A DNA stretch of 64,000 nt from Verrucomicrobiaceae bacterium (GTDB taxonomy: Bacteria > Verrucomicrobiota > Verrucomicrobiia > Verrucomicrobiales > Akkermansiaceae). Shown here piece after piece: positions 43,834 to 52,460 of this stretch (positions are counted from its first letter, which is position 1; every line of letters begins with the position of its first letter). Where the stretch lies: the NCBI GenBank assembly GCA_027486655.1, contig JAIXOR010000021.1, positions 62,001 through 126,000 of the forward strand, in the 5' to 3' direction. The position numbers were made by a program, and so were the translations under genes. The notes under the pieces were generated by a model. That model was not told the DNA's origin. It was given only the letters and a program-made list of their open reading frames with translations, and searched no databases.

Positions 43834-44094
43834 ATGGCCCGCGGACTCTTCATCACCGGATTCACAGTTTCAGAGGTGCTCGCCATCCAGCAGCGGGCGA
43901 AGGACATGCTCCTCGAAGGCAAGACGATCATGAGCTGGAACGACGCGGACACTTCCACCGCCAAGCAGTTCACCATGCCCGTCGATCAGGTGCTTGAGGA
44001 ATGCGGCCACGCACTCCGCATCCTCGACCCGGCCACTTACGGCAGGCCGCGCATCGCCGCCGCATCCTTCATCTCCGGCTATCTCCCGAAATGA
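43834..44094 (+). CDS. gpW-like head-tail joining protein
   Basis: An 86-aa protein at the position of lambda gpW, between lysis/terminase and portal genes. The helical FTVSEVLAIQQRAKDMLLEGKTIMSWND..VLEECGHAL fits gpW-type proteins, which join head and tail. The start is preceded by GTTGACA with a 13-nt gap. It ends by ATGA overlap with the portal gene. Confidence 0.7.
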   Translation: MARGLFITGFTVSEVLAIQQRAKDMLLEGKTIMSWNDADTSTAKQFTMPVDQVLEECGHALRILDPATYGRPRIAAASFISGYLPK

Positions 44095-45536
44095 TCCGCC
44101 TCAAACACATCGCCATGCGTTGGCTGCCGCCGGTCTTTCTTCCGAAAGCATGGAGCTCTCCATTCGAAGCGGCGAACTGGTCGTCGAGGAGGGGATTGGT
44201 CCCCGGATTCGCTCCGACCGATGCGCGGCTGGAACTCACACCGGGAGTCCGCTCCGAGCTGGTCCGCAAGTCGCGTTACCTCCACAAAAACAGCGGCTTC
44301 ATGCGCGAGCTGGTCGCCAACATGGCGATTTATTCCACCGGCGACGGCATCCGCGTCCAGGCACAGTCGCCCAAACCGGAATGGAACCGTGCAGCCGAGG
44401 AATACTTTTCCCTGTGGGCCGCCCGCTGCGAAATCACGCGCCGGTTTTCGTTTGAAGAATGCCAGGCGCTCGTCTGCCGGGGCATGGACATCGACGGCGA
44501 ATACTTCGTCCACAAGACCCGCGATGCCGATGGCGAACCGCGAATCCAGTTGATCGAATCCCACCGCGTCGGCGACCAGTTCGGATCGAAAGACACCATC
44601 GACGGCGTGGGACTCGATGAATGGGGAGCGCCGGTGTTCTATCGGATCTTCGAGGACGATAGCAAATCCCGCGATCTGCCATCGGAGGCAGTGCTGCATA
44701 TCCACGAGCCGGAATGGGCGGGCGGTGTGCGCTCGCATCCGACGATCCAGCATTCGATCAACCACGTCCTCGATGAGATCGAACTGCTCGCCCTGGAGAA
44801 ACATGCGGTGAAGGACAACGCCGATGTTTCCCGCATTCTGAAAACCGCCCGAGGTGAAATCGACGACAACGGTGACTTCGTGGTCGGCGGGCCCGGAACC
44901 AACAATGATCCGAGTGATCCGGTTTCGTTGCAGAAGATCGTCGGCGGCAAGTTGGTGGCACTCAAACCCGACGAGTCGCTCGAAAGCTTCCAGTCGAACC
45001 GCCCGTCACCCACGTTCACCGGATTTCTGGAACACCTGCGACGTGATGCGGCACTCGGCGTGATCCCGTTCGAATTCGCTGCCGATTCCAGCAAGATCGG
45101 CGGCGCGGGTGTGCGTCTGATCGTGGCCAAGGCGGATCGCCGGTTCTCGTTTCGCCAGATGATTCTCGAACGCCGCTTGATCCGCCCGGTGTGGACCTAC
45201 GTGATCGGCGACGCGATCAACCGTGGACTTCTGCCGCCCATGGCCGGGTGGTGGAAGATTTCCTCCGTGCCGCCAAAGCGTGTGACCGTCGATGCCGGAC
45301 GCGAAGCCCAACAGAACCGCGCCGACGTGGAGATGGGACTCAAGACTCTATCAGACCACTTCCAGGAACTCGGTGCCGACTTCGGCGAGGAAATCGAACG
45401 CCGTGCCAGCGATGCGAAGATGATTCTCGAAACGGCGCTCAAATACGGCGTGCCGGTTGAGATGCTCTGGAAACCGTCCGGCGCGGCGTTGACACCGCAG
45501 ACCGGGCGTGAGTCCGCTCCTCTTTCAAAACAGTGA
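44091..45536 (+). CDS. phage portal protein, lambda gpB family
   Basis: A 481-aa portal protein. LRKS-type start of the core (RSELVRKSRYLHKNSGFMRELVANMAIYSTGDGIRVQ), then FSFEECQALVCRGMDIDGEYFVHKT, HEPEWAGGVRSHPTIQHSINHVLDEIELLALEKHAVK and FLEHLRRDAALGVIPFEFAADSSKIGGAGVRLIVAKADRRFSFRQ, all typical of lambda-family portals. The dodecameric ring forms the DNA entry vertex. ATG 44091 by ATGA overlap; its end overlaps the protease start by 29 bp. Confidence 0.9.
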   Translation: MIRLKHIAMRWLPPVFLPKAWSSPFEAANWSSRRGLVPGFAPTDARLELTPGVRSELVRKSRYLHKNSGFMRELVANMAIYSTGDGIRVQAQSPKPEWNRAAEEYFSLWAARCEITRRFSFEECQALVCRGMDIDGEYFVHKTRDADGEPRIQLIESHRVGDQFGSKDTIDGVGLDEWGAPVFYRIFEDDSKSRDLPSEAVLHIHEPEWAGGVRSHPTIQHSINHVLDEIELLALEKHAVKDNADVSRILKTARGEIDDNGDFVVGGPGTNNDPSDPVSLQKIVGGKLVALKPDESLESFQSNRPSPTFTGFLEHLRRDAALGVIPFEFAADSSKIGGAGVRLIVAKADRRFSFRQMILERRLIRPVWTYVIGDAINRGLLPPMAGWWKISSVPPKRVTVDAGREAQQNRADVEMGLKTLSDHFQELGADFGEEIERRASDAKMILETALKYGVPVEMLWKPSGAALTPQTGRESAPLSKQ

Positions 45537-46791
45537 ATGGCTGATCCAGCCGGAAGCCCTGCGCTCGATGGCGGCGGCAGCTCGTTCGTTTCGTGATCGC
45601 GGCGGCGTGCTGCCCCAATCGTCTGCATCCAATCCGCTGCTCAATGTCGAGGACGGCATCGGCACGGTGTCGATTGAAGGTCCGATCCTGCGCAAGCCGG
45701 ACATCTTCGCCCGCGTGCTGATGGGCGCGACGGACTCGGAGGAAATTGGTGCCGCCATCCGCGAGGCAGGCCAGCGCGACGACGTCCGGGCCGTGTTTCT
45801 CAACATCGACTCACCGGGCGGCACCGTGCTTGGCACGCCGGAATTGGCCAATGCGGTTGCCTCGCTCAACGAACGCAAACCCGTCTATGCGTTCTCGTCC
45901 GGCCTGATGGCATCGGCGGCCTACTGGATCGCCAGCCAGGCCCGCGCCATCTATGCAACGCCATCCGCCCAGATCGGATCTATCGGAGTGGTCCAGGCGG
46001 TGATCGACGATTCCGCCGCGCTCGATAAGGAGGGGATCAAGGTGGAGGTGTTTTCCGTTGGGAAATACAAGGCCATTGGCGCACCCGGAACACCGCTAAC
46101 AGACGACCAGCGGGAATTGATCCGCACGAATCTGGCCGAAATCGCACAGGACTTTCACGCGGCGGTGCTGTCGCGTGGTCGCGCCATCCCGGCAGAGGCG
46201 ATGGAAGGACAGACCTTCAGCGGTCGCCAGGCCCAGCGATTGAATCTGGCGGGCATGGTCCCGGATCGCGCCGAAGCGATGCGCCGACTCCGCGTCTATC
46301 ACACGTCGGTTGACACGGAATCCCGTGCCATGAGCACCGCTCTCGAAGACCAACTCGCCGAAGCCCGCACCCAGGTCACCGACCTCCAGCGGAATTACCA
46401 AGCACAGACCGACCTTCTCACCGAAGCGTCCACCAACCTCGATTCACTTCGTGGCGAGGTGGAACTGCTTTCCGCTGAAATCGACACCCTCAAAGCCGAA
46501 CGCGATTCGGCGAAGGGCGACGCCACCGCGCTGCAGACCCGCATCGCCGATCTCCAGGCGTCGCAGGCCGATTTCGACCGGCGCGTCCAGACCGAGGTCG
46601 CACGGGTCGTGGCCTCCACCGGCACCACGCTTCCGGCCCGCGTCACTCCCGCAGGCGACGACAACGTCCTGCCACAGAACGCCACCCTGGATGACATGGT
46701 CGCCCATTACGACCGCCTCGTCACCCAGCGCCGCCCGGAAGAGGCCGCAGCCTTCTTCCAACAGAACCTCGCCAAACACTTCACCCGCTAA
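45508..46791 (+). CDS. S49-family head maturation protease with C-terminal scaffold domain
   Basis: A 427-aa protein analogous to lambda gpC/Nu3. The S49 (SppA-like) protease covers about 1-270: NIDSPGGTVLG oxyanion region, nucleophile Ser136 in GLMASAAYW, and general-base Lys186/188 in VGKYKAIG. Residues 275-390 form a long coiled coil (LEDQLAEARTQVTDLQRNYQ..) typical of a scaffold. The GTG start at 45508 lies within the portal gene and has TTGACA 13 nt upstream. An internal ATG at 46330 would release the scaffold alone. Confidence 0.9.
   Translation: MSPLLFQNSEWLIQPEALRSMAAAARSFRDRGGVLPQSSASNPLLNVEDGIGTVSIEGPILRKPDIFARVLMGATDSEEIGAAIREAGQRDDVRAVFLNIDSPGGTVLGTPELANAVASLNERKPVYAFSSGLMASAAYWIASQARAIYATPSAQIGSIGVVQAVIDDSAALDKEGIKVEVFSVGKYKAIGAPGTPLTDDQRELIRTNLAEIAQDFHAAVLSRGRAIPAEAMEGQTFSGRQAQRLNLAGMVPDRAEAMRRLRVYHTSVDTESRAMSTALEDQLAEARTQVTDLQRNYQAQTDLLTEASTNLDSLRGEVELLSAEIDTLKAERDSAKGDATALQTRIADLQASQADFDRRVQTEVARVVASTGTTLPARVTPAGDDNVLPQNATLDDMVAHYDRLVTQRRPEEAAAFFQQNLAKHFTR
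46310..46332 (+). promoter_or_regulatory. TTGACA element and internal start codon inside the protease gene
   Basis: TTGACA at 46310-46315 stands 14 nt before ATG 46330 in the protease reading frame (Val-Asp-Thr...Met-Ser). The same arrangement precedes most late genes of this phage, so this is a candidate internal initiation signal. Confidence 0.55.
46330..46791 (+). CDS. nested scaffold protein (Nu3-like) from internal start
   Basis: A 153-aa product in the same frame as the protease, starting MSTALEDQL. It is almost entirely coiled coil up to about residue 95, then a Pro/Gly linker and a short capsid-binding-like C-terminus (DDMVAHYDRLVTQRRPEEAAAFFQQNLAKHF). Lambda makes Nu3 from an internal start of gene C in the same way (established). 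Here it is inferred from the domain boundary and the upstream TTGACA element. Confidence 0.55.
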   Translation: MSTALEDQLAEARTQVTDLQRNYQAQTDLLTEASTNLDSLRGEVELLSAEIDTLKAERDSAKGDATALQTRIADLQASQADFDRRVQTEVARVVASTGTTLPARVTPAGDDNVLPQNATLDDMVAHYDRLVTQRRPEEAAAFFQQNLAKHFTR

Positions 46792-46797
46792 TCCACC

Positions 46798-47694
46798 ATG
46801 TCTAACACCAACGCCACGGTTAATTCCGCCATCATCGCCCAGACCGCGCTCAACACGCTGCTGGCCCGCTTTCCCTTGCTCGGACAAATCGCCACCGACT
46901 TCAGTGCGGCGAGCGTGAAGTTCAACCAGGACATCGTCACGCACATCGTCACGCCAACCGTCGCCCGTGATTTCAATCCGGTGACCGGTTACGTTCCTGA
47001 CGACCAGGCACAGGTGGATGTCAGCGTGAAAATCGACAAGCACGCCTATGCGGGCTACGCGATCACCGACGTCGAACGCTCGACCAGCCAGATCGACCTC
47101 AACCAGCGTTACGCCGACAAGGTGGCCTATGCGCTCGGTCGGAAAGTCTGCGACGACATGATGGCTCTCATCATCAACGCCAACTTCACTAACAAGACCG
47201 ACATCGCGGTGGCCGGCTTCAGCCGCAACACGGTGGTGGACATCGGCACCAAGCTCAACAAGCGGTTCATTCCGGACATGGGCCGTTTCATGTTCGTCAA
47301 CTCTGACTACTACAACGCCCTGCAAAAGGATGAGGCACTCTACAAAGCCTACATCACTCCCGCGGCAAGCAACGTGGTGGTTTCCGGCACGCTGCCGGAC
47401 GTGAACGGATTCACCGTCATCGAATATGCCGCCTTGCCAGAGAATGGCGAACGGCTTGTCGGCTTCGCAGGCATCCGCGAGGGACTGATCATGGCCGCCC
47501 GCGTGCCGGATGTGCCTGCCAATACCGGCGACACCGTCATCCGCGTCGTCACCGATCCGCGCACCGGTCTTTCCGTCCAGGTCCGCGACCGCTACGACGG
47601 CCGCCTCGGCAAGCAGGAGGTGAGCTTCACGCTCATGTATGGCTTCGCCACTGGCAGCAAGCCGGTCCTCGAACGCATCACCCGCCCGGCGTAA
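46798..47694 (+). CDS. major capsid protein
   Basis: A 298-aa major capsid protein of the HK97 fold, by position directly after the protease/scaffold. Visible features are the E-loop/P-domain-like stretches VTGYVPDDQAQVDVSVKIDKHAYAGYAITDVERSTSQIDL and the RYADKVAYALGRKVCDDMM spine helix. A long helical N-terminus probably contacts the scaffold. It is followed by a terminator hairpin at 47725-47752. Confidence 0.85.
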   Translation: MSNTNATVNSAIIAQTALNTLLARFPLLGQIATDFSAASVKFNQDIVTHIVTPTVARDFNPVTGYVPDDQAQVDVSVKIDKHAYAGYAITDVERSTSQIDLNQRYADKVAYALGRKVCDDMMALIINANFTNKTDIAVAGFSRNTVVDIGTKLNKRFIPDMGRFMFVNSDYYNALQKDEALYKAYITPAASNVVVSGTLPDVNGFTVIEYAALPENGERLVGFAGIREGLIMAARVPDVPANTGDTVIRVVTDPRTGLSVQVRDRYDGRLGKQEVSFTLMYGFATGSKPVLERITRPA

Positions 47695-47724
47695 GCATTC
47701 TTTTGGGTCCGTTTGCATAACACT

Positions 47725-47752
47725 CACCCTCTCCGGGAAACCAGAGGGGGTG
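47725..47752 (+). terminator. hairpin after the major capsid gene
   Basis: CACCCTCT (47725-47732) pairs with AGAGG..GTG (47743-47752, two extra G) around CCGGGAAACC, followed by TTTA. It resembles the hairpin at 50431-50454 on the far side of the cargo insertion, including the central GGGAAA. Confidence 0.55.
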
Positions 47753-47912
47753 TTTATGCAGCTTTTGCACGAATCGTTCATGACCAACTTTCTCCTTGCG
47801 TGATTGACGGGGGCGGGTAGATGAGAACCCTAACAACGGTAGTTCGATTGGCAGACAGAGGTAGAACTCTAGTCCCATCGCTGCTGGTCGGCTTCCCATC
47901 TCGTCCGGAATC

Positions 47913-48515
47913 ATGAGCACACGCATCACGCTTTCCTTCCTGTCCATGGTCGGAGTTCTTCAAGCCGAGATCGACTCGGGTGGAGGCCGGGCGACCATCG
48001 GCTCAATGACCAATCAGGCCTCGCTCGGCTCCGCCTTTGCCACTGGGACCTTTTCTGTGGGGAGCGCCACCAACCACTCCGGTCTGGTCGAGGTGCTCTA
48101 TCCCGGAGCCATTCCAGGAGCGGATGGCAATGCCAACGGGATCGCGGATTCCTGGGAGCAGCAGTATTTCCCGGGTCAGTCGGTCAATCCGAATGGGGAT
48201 GCAGACGGTGACGGGGTTTCGAACCTGCTGGAGTATCTGGCGGGGACTAATCCCACGCTGCGGTCGTCCGCTTTCAAGCCGATTGGAACCCTGACAGGCA
48301 ACACCTACAGCATGCCTCTCCAGACGGTCACTGGCCGGAACTACAAGGTCTGGGTCTCGCGTGATCTGAGCAACTGGACGCTGCGGGAGACCCTCACGGG
48401 TGACGGCACGCAGAAGATCTTCAGCTTCGACGAGACCGCCATCACCAGTGGCCCTCTGTATTCCGCCACCCATCCATCCCATTACTTTTTCCGGGTTCAG
48501 GTCGTCATTCCCTGA
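47913..48515 (+). CDS. secreted protein with thrombospondin-type-3-like repeat (cargo)
   Basis: A 200-aa protein. The N-terminus (MSTRITLSFLSMVGVLQAEID) looks like a short signal peptide. Residues about 65-100 hold DGNANGIADSWEQQYFPGQSVNPNGDADGDGVSNLLEYLAGTNP, the Asp-rich calcium-binding repeat common in Verrucomicrobia exported proteins. The rest is beta-rich. It lies between capsid and connector genes, where phages normally have none, so it is cargo. A short frame 47821-47916 ends in ATGA overlap with it. Confidence 0.7.
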   Translation: MSTRITLSFLSMVGVLQAEIDSGGGRATIGSMTNQASLGSAFATGTFSVGSATNHSGLVEVLYPGAIPGADGNANGIADSWEQQYFPGQSVNPNGDADGDGVSNLLEYLAGTNPTLRSSAFKPIGTLTGNTYSMPLQTVTGRNYKVWVSRDLSNWTLRETLTGDGTQKIFSFDETAITSGPLYSATHPSHYFFRVQVVIP

Positions 48516-48554
48516 TCCATCTATTTTCAATCGTTCACCCTACTTCGCCTAGTC

Positions 48555-49877
48555 ATGAATCGCACCCTACTCACCTCAGCCATCTGCACGCTGGCAGGAG
48601 CCCTGATCGCTTCTGCGGATGTGCCTAGTCTCATCAATTACCAAGGCCGTCTCACGGATTCCAGTGGGGCACCGGTCACCGGCAGCAAGACTTTCGCCAT
48701 CAGCATCTACGATGCTGCCACCGCAGGAAATCTGCTCTACTCGGAATCGATTGGCGCGGTGACCCTGGATTCCAATGGGGTCTACAGCTTCCAGTTCGGA
48801 AATGCTGGAACCAGCAACACGCAGGTGACGGAGACCATCGGCACCACGGCGGGTTCCACGCTGACCTACACCAAGACACTTTCGAACACTCCGGTCCTTG
48901 CGAATTCCATCACAGTCACGGACGGCACGAACTCGTGGAGCCAGTCGGTGGGTAATCCGGGCGTGGGCGCGACGGCGACAGCCAATACGATTGTAGGCTT
49001 CGTGATCGGAGCCACGATCACCAATGGAGGTTCCGGTTACACCAGTGCTCCTGCGGTGACCATTACCGGGGCTGGAACAGGCGCAACTGCCACGGCAACG
49101 CTTACGGGTGACGTGGTGACGGGTATCACAATCAACAGTGCCGGAAGTGGCTACACGGGAGCGGTGACCATCACGATTGCTCCGCCGGTCATTCCTTTCC
49201 GCGTGGATTACAGCAGCGGCGCGATTACTGCCACTTATTCTCCAGCACCTGCGGCAGGAAGAACGATCACAGCCACCTACCGCTATGGCACGAGCGGAAT
49301 CACCGGGGCTCTGAGCAGTGGCGCGGAGCACTGGATGGCCATCAGCGTGGATGGAGTTACGCAGGGAACTCGGCAGCGGGTTTTGGCAGTGCCGTTTTCG
49401 GCATATGCTAAAGTGGCATCAACAGCAGAGAAATTGGCGCCGCAAACTATAAAATGGAGGCCTGAAATTTTTTCAACATATCAAAACGGAAGTGGATCTT
49501 CTACATTGCCATTTGGAGGAGCAAATAACAATAACGGAATACGTGGAGAATGCGTTATACCTCAACCAATAAGCTCGCTGAATTCATTGTATTTTAAGTA
49601 TGCAATGGGAAGAGGTTATTATTCAAATGGTGGGGCAGATCTCGACATTAGCATTATTGAGAATAAGGAAGATGGGTCGGAGGCAATCGTATTCAAAGAA
49701 GTTACAAGAATGCTGCCGACCGATCCAGCTGCGCCCGGAATGCAAAGTAAAATATCCAATTTGAGCCTGGATTTTAATAGCTCCTCATTCTACAAGATCA
49801 GGGTTTCGATGAGTATATCGTGGTCGGCTTCGGTCAATCTTTTGGATGTTGTTCTAACTGGCAAGACGTCAATTTAA
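48555..49877 (+). CDS. secreted Ser/Thr/Gly-rich repeat protein with AT-rich C-terminal domain (cargo)
   Basis: A 440-aa protein. The signal peptide is MNRTLLTSAICTLAGALIASA; a 'LINYQGRLTDSSGAPV' domain follows that I associate with Verrucomicrobia surface proteins. It contains GSGYTSAPAVTITGAGTGATATATL and a related GSGYTGAVTITIAPP repeat. From about 49430 onward the DNA becomes clearly AT-rich (residues about 290-440), so the C-terminal domain comes from a different source. It may be a surface or tail-displayed recognition domain (inference). Confidence 0.7.
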   Translation: MNRTLLTSAICTLAGALIASADVPSLINYQGRLTDSSGAPVTGSKTFAISIYDAATAGNLLYSESIGAVTLDSNGVYSFQFGNAGTSNTQVTETIGTTAGSTLTYTKTLSNTPVLANSITVTDGTNSWSQSVGNPGVGATATANTIVGFVIGATITNGGSGYTSAPAVTITGAGTGATATATLTGDVVTGITINSAGSGYTGAVTITIAPPVIPFRVDYSSGAITATYSPAPAAGRTITATYRYGTSGITGALSSGAEHWMAISVDGVTQGTRQRVLAVPFSAYAKVASTAEKLAPQTIKWRPEIFSTYQNGSGSSTLPFGGANNNNGIRGECVIPQPISSLNSLYFKYAMGRGYYSNGGADLDISIIENKEDGSEAIVFKEVTRMLPTDPAAPGMQSKISNLSLDFNSSSFYKIRVSMSISWSASVNLLDVVLTGKTSI

Positions 49878-50152
49878 AATTAGTCGAAATAGCATCTGAA
49901 TGGGTCGGTCCTCGCGAATTCGAATCTGTAAGCCGTATTGCTCCATGATCATCCTTTGCCTGTTACTTGGATGAAACGCCGATGGGGTTCGTCTCTAAAG
50001 GGGGCGGTTCCGAAAATCCAGTGTTCGCGCGTAAGCGCTCCACGGACCACCCGTTCCCAAGCCGACGGTAAAGGCGATAGGAAGGCATGAAAGCTATTCC
50101 GGCGGTGCTTTTTCTGTGGACCGTTCTGAAAGCAGGGAGCGCATTCTCGTCG

Positions 50153-50425
50153 GTAAGCGGTCAATCGTGGGCCACTATCCTTTCCCTGGCATCACCAGCA
50201 TACATACCCCTGTATGCAACCTATGCCATCCGACCTTGCCTCCGAGTCCTCCATCATCCGCAATGGCAGTGATGGTCGTCTTCGCTATTCGCCAACCCAG
50301 CGCCAGGACTTGCTCGACGCCTTTGTCCGCAGCGGCCTGAGTGCCATGAGCTTCTCCCGCCAGCACGGCGTCCACTATCAGACCTTCATCGCCTGGCTGA
50401 GCAAGGGCAGTTTGGCCAATCTTAA
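50153..50425 (+). mobile_element. IS66-family remnant: left end plus truncated tnpA
   Basis: GTAAGCGG at 50153 resembles the conserved outer end of IS66-family inverted repeats. The frame from ATG 50214 encodes RYSPTQRQDLLDAFVRSGLSAMSFSRQHGVHYQTFIAWL, the HTH region of the IS66 accessory protein TnpA. The frame breaks off near 50420 and runs into phage DNA. tnpB, tnpC and the right end are missing, so the element is dead. Confidence 0.65.
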
Positions 50426-50430
50426 AGTAT

Positions 50431-50454
50431 CCTCTCTCGGGAAATCGGGAGAGG
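50431..50454 (+). terminator. hairpin before the connector gene
   Basis: CCTCTCTC (50431-50438) pairs with GGGAGAGG (50447-50454), one T-G pair, loop GGGAAATC, followed by GTGTTT. It is probably the original capsid-gene terminator, separated from the capsid gene by the 2.7-kb cargo. Confidence 0.55.
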
Positions 50455-50484
50455 GTGTTTCATTTTTGACAGCGCAGCATTGGC

Positions 50485-50796
50485 ATGAGCCTAGAATCGG
50501 AAATCCTCGCTGACATACGGCAGCTTCTATCAGAGCATGGAGTGAAAGCGCGGTGGAAGGGCATCGGCCTGCTCGTGCTCGTCAGCCGCGTTCGCAATGA
50601 CCAGCAGATCGACATGGGCGGTTTCTTGGATTCACCGGATCTAAGCCTGCGCGTGCCGAAGCAGGCATTCCTCGGCGTATTACCGAAGTTCGGTGAACGC
50701 ATCGAGGTGGACGGTTCCGAATACCGGATCTCTCAGGTTTCCAGTCATCCGCGCTCGCCCTTGCTCACCCTCAGCCTCTCCACCACCGATGAGTGA
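50485..50796 (+). CDS. head-tail connector/stopper protein
   Basis: A 103-aa protein at the first position after the head genes. SLESEILADIRQLLSEHGVKARWKG and a small beta domain (VPKQAFLGVLPKFGERIEVDGSEYRISQVSSHPRSPLLTLSL) fit phage head-tail joining proteins of the lambda FII/gp-ATPase-like class by size and order. TTGACA lies 13 nt before the ATG. Confidence 0.6.
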   Translation: MSLESEILADIRQLLSEHGVKARWKGIGLLVLVSRVRNDQQIDMGGFLDSPDLSLRVPKQAFLGVLPKFGERIEVDGSEYRISQVSSHPRSPLLTLSLSTTDE

Positions 50797-51571
50797 CGTG
50801 CGTTTTACCGCCAAGATGAAGGGCGGCAGCGACGTGGCGAGGTTGCTCAATCGCTATCCGGAAAAGGTGGGCCGCACCATGGAATCGCTGGTGAAGCAGG
50901 AAGCCCGCGGACTCGCCGTCGAACTGGCACGCAATACGCGGCCCTTTGGATTCTCGGAGAAGGCAAAAAAGTTGGGCGAGCGTGCGGTGGCCAAGGACAT
51001 CAGCGGCGTGTTCGCTCTGCCATCCGCCGCCTTCGAGGAAATCCGCAAGTCCGACCCGGGAGCGGCAGACAGGTTTTGGTCGAACATCCAGAACCGGCGA
51101 TTCTCCAGGGCCGAAACTGCGCTTCGGTCGTCGAGCTCCGGCTGGAAGGATCTAACCGTCGGGCGTCTCGATCCAAAGCTTCACAAGTGGGGGCAACTGG
51201 GTGGCGACAAGCCGAAGCAGATCGTCACCAGCAGCAAGGCGCTCGATACCTACATCGCCAAGATCCAGAAGCGCGTCGGCTTCGCCAAAGGCACATGGAT
51301 CAACGCGGCAAAGGCCATCGGTGGCCGAGTTCGCGGTTCCGTTCAATGGGTGACCCGTCACAAGCAGTCCCCTGGAACAGCCACCGTAAAGACCGGCGAC
51401 AAGGCATCTGTCACTCTCATCAACAAGCTCGATTACATCGAAGAGGTTTCCACCTACACCGGAATCAACCTCGCGCTTCAAGTGGCTGCAGGGCGGCTGC
51501 GGAAAGCGTTGTTCACGTCATTGACGAAGATCAACGACAAGGCGAACCGATCCTTCCGGAAAGCGGGTTGA
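50789..51571 (+). CDS. minor tail/tail-completion protein (gp10/gpZ-like)
   Basis: A 260-aa basic protein starting at ATG 50789 inside the end of the connector gene. KMKGGSDVARLLNRYPEKVGRTMESLVKQEARGLAVELARNTRPFG matches the pattern of HK97 gp10/lambda gpZ-type tail completion proteins. It ends in GTTGACT, the element before the next gene. Confidence 0.65.
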   Translation: MSDVRFTAKMKGGSDVARLLNRYPEKVGRTMESLVKQEARGLAVELARNTRPFGFSEKAKKLGERAVAKDISGVFALPSAAFEEIRKSDPGAADRFWSNIQNRRFSRAETALRSSSSGWKDLTVGRLDPKLHKWGQLGGDKPKQIVTSSKALDTYIAKIQKRVGFAKGTWINAAKAIGGRVRGSVQWVTRHKQSPGTATVKTGDKASVTLINKLDYIEEVSTYTGINLALQVAAGRLRKALFTSLTKINDKANRSFRKAG

Positions 51572-51589
51572 CTCGCATTCACGGTCAAG

Positions 51590-52021
51590 ATGCCCAACCT
51601 GATCGAAGACCGCTTATCATCACTTCTGGCCGAGTGGATCGACACCAACCGGCCCGAGGAGTTTCCGGATTCAACCGCCCTGCCAATTCATGTCGCCCGC
51701 CGCGATGAAATCCGCTCCCGCCCTTGCGTGGTTCTCAATCCATCCGAAGCAAAGCCGATTCCAGCCATGCCCCACACCGCCCGCGTGAAGCTCGACGTGC
51801 ATCTGTTTTCCCAAGTGGACGACACGCCCGCCGAAACGCACGCGGAATGGGCCGGAAAGCTAGTGGCATTGCTCGGCGGCAAGGCGGCAATCCAGGCGGC
51901 ATTGGATTCCGACACCTTTGTTCTTCATGACCTGCTAGAACGCGAAAGCGTGACCACGCCGGACGAAGCGCGAGGACGTGAATCGGTTCTCAGTTACGAG
52001 GCAGTGGTGTCGGCGATCTGA
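51590..52021 (+). CDS. tail terminator-like protein
   Basis: A 143-aa protein in the lambda gpU position, between tail completion and tail tube. LIEDRLSSLLAEWIDTN at the N-terminus, VKLDVHLFSQVDDTPAETHAEWAGKLVALL in the middle and SYEAVVSAI at the end are typical of tail terminators. TTGACT-N16-ATG with an inverted TTGAC/GTCAA pair lies upstream. Confidence 0.65.
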   Translation: MPNLIEDRLSSLLAEWIDTNRPEEFPDSTALPIHVARRDEIRSRPCVVLNPSEAKPIPAMPHTARVKLDVHLFSQVDDTPAETHAEWAGKLVALLGGKAAIQAALDSDTFVLHDLLERESVTTPDEARGRESVLSYEAVVSAI

Positions 52022-52048
52022 CGCGGTTGACACGCCACACGCGGTCAA

Positions 52049-52432
52049 ATGGCCGCGACTTTCCTTGGCATCACCGGCAACTGGGGCATCCCCCAGGATG
52101 AAGCTGGCATCATCATCACCGACTTGTCCTTCGACTACTCCAACCAGGAGAAAATGGTTTTGGACAAGGGCGGTGAAATCATCGGCCTCGCGCTCTATCA
52201 GGAGAAGGTCGAAATCAAGCTATCGGGCCTCGTGAAGAAAACCGGCCCATTCACCGGCAAGATCGGCGCGGCCCTCACGCTCGCCAATGCGATGCCGGCC
52301 CACATGCAGGCCAGCGGCGGCACCACGGTCATCAAACAGATCAGCCGCGCCCTCAACAACGAGGACTTCGAGAAAATCGACATCACCGCCACCAACTATC
52401 CGCTGGTCGTTTCCGGTGGTGGTGGATCGTGA
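52049..52432 (+). CDS. major tail tube protein
   Basis: A 127-aa protein in the gpV position just before the tail chaperones. Beta-rich (GIIITDLSFDYSNQEKMVLDKGGEIIGLALYQEKVEIKLSGLVKK), as expected of tail tube subunits. Upstream, TTGAC and GTCAA form an inverted repeat immediately before the ATG (52027-52048). Confidence 0.65.
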   Translation: MAATFLGITGNWGIPQDEAGIIITDLSFDYSNQEKMVLDKGGEIIGLALYQEKVEIKLSGLVKKTGPFTGKIGAALTLANAMPAHMQASGGTTVIKQISRALNNEDFEKIDITATNYPLVVSGGGGS

Positions 52433-52460
52433 ACCAACCTTTTCAACCTGATATACCGAT

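Noticed and set aside
46444-47787. A 447-codon open frame on the minus strand
   Set aside because: Antisense to the scaffold and major capsid genes, which are well supported; composition is artefactual.
47821-47916. A 31-codon frame (MRTLTTVVRLADRG..) overlapping the start of the 47913 gene by ATGA, with TTGACG 12 nt upstream
   Set aside because: Possibly a leader peptide, but too short and without composition support to call as a gene.
50153-50425. A complete IS66 insertion sequence
   Set aside because: Only the left end and part of tnpA remain; tnpB, tnpC and the right inverted repeat are missing.
50466-50484. TTGACA before phage genes as a sigma-70 -35 box
   Set aside because: No -10 hexamer follows at 16-18 bp in the copies examined, and such a -10 would fall on the start codon.
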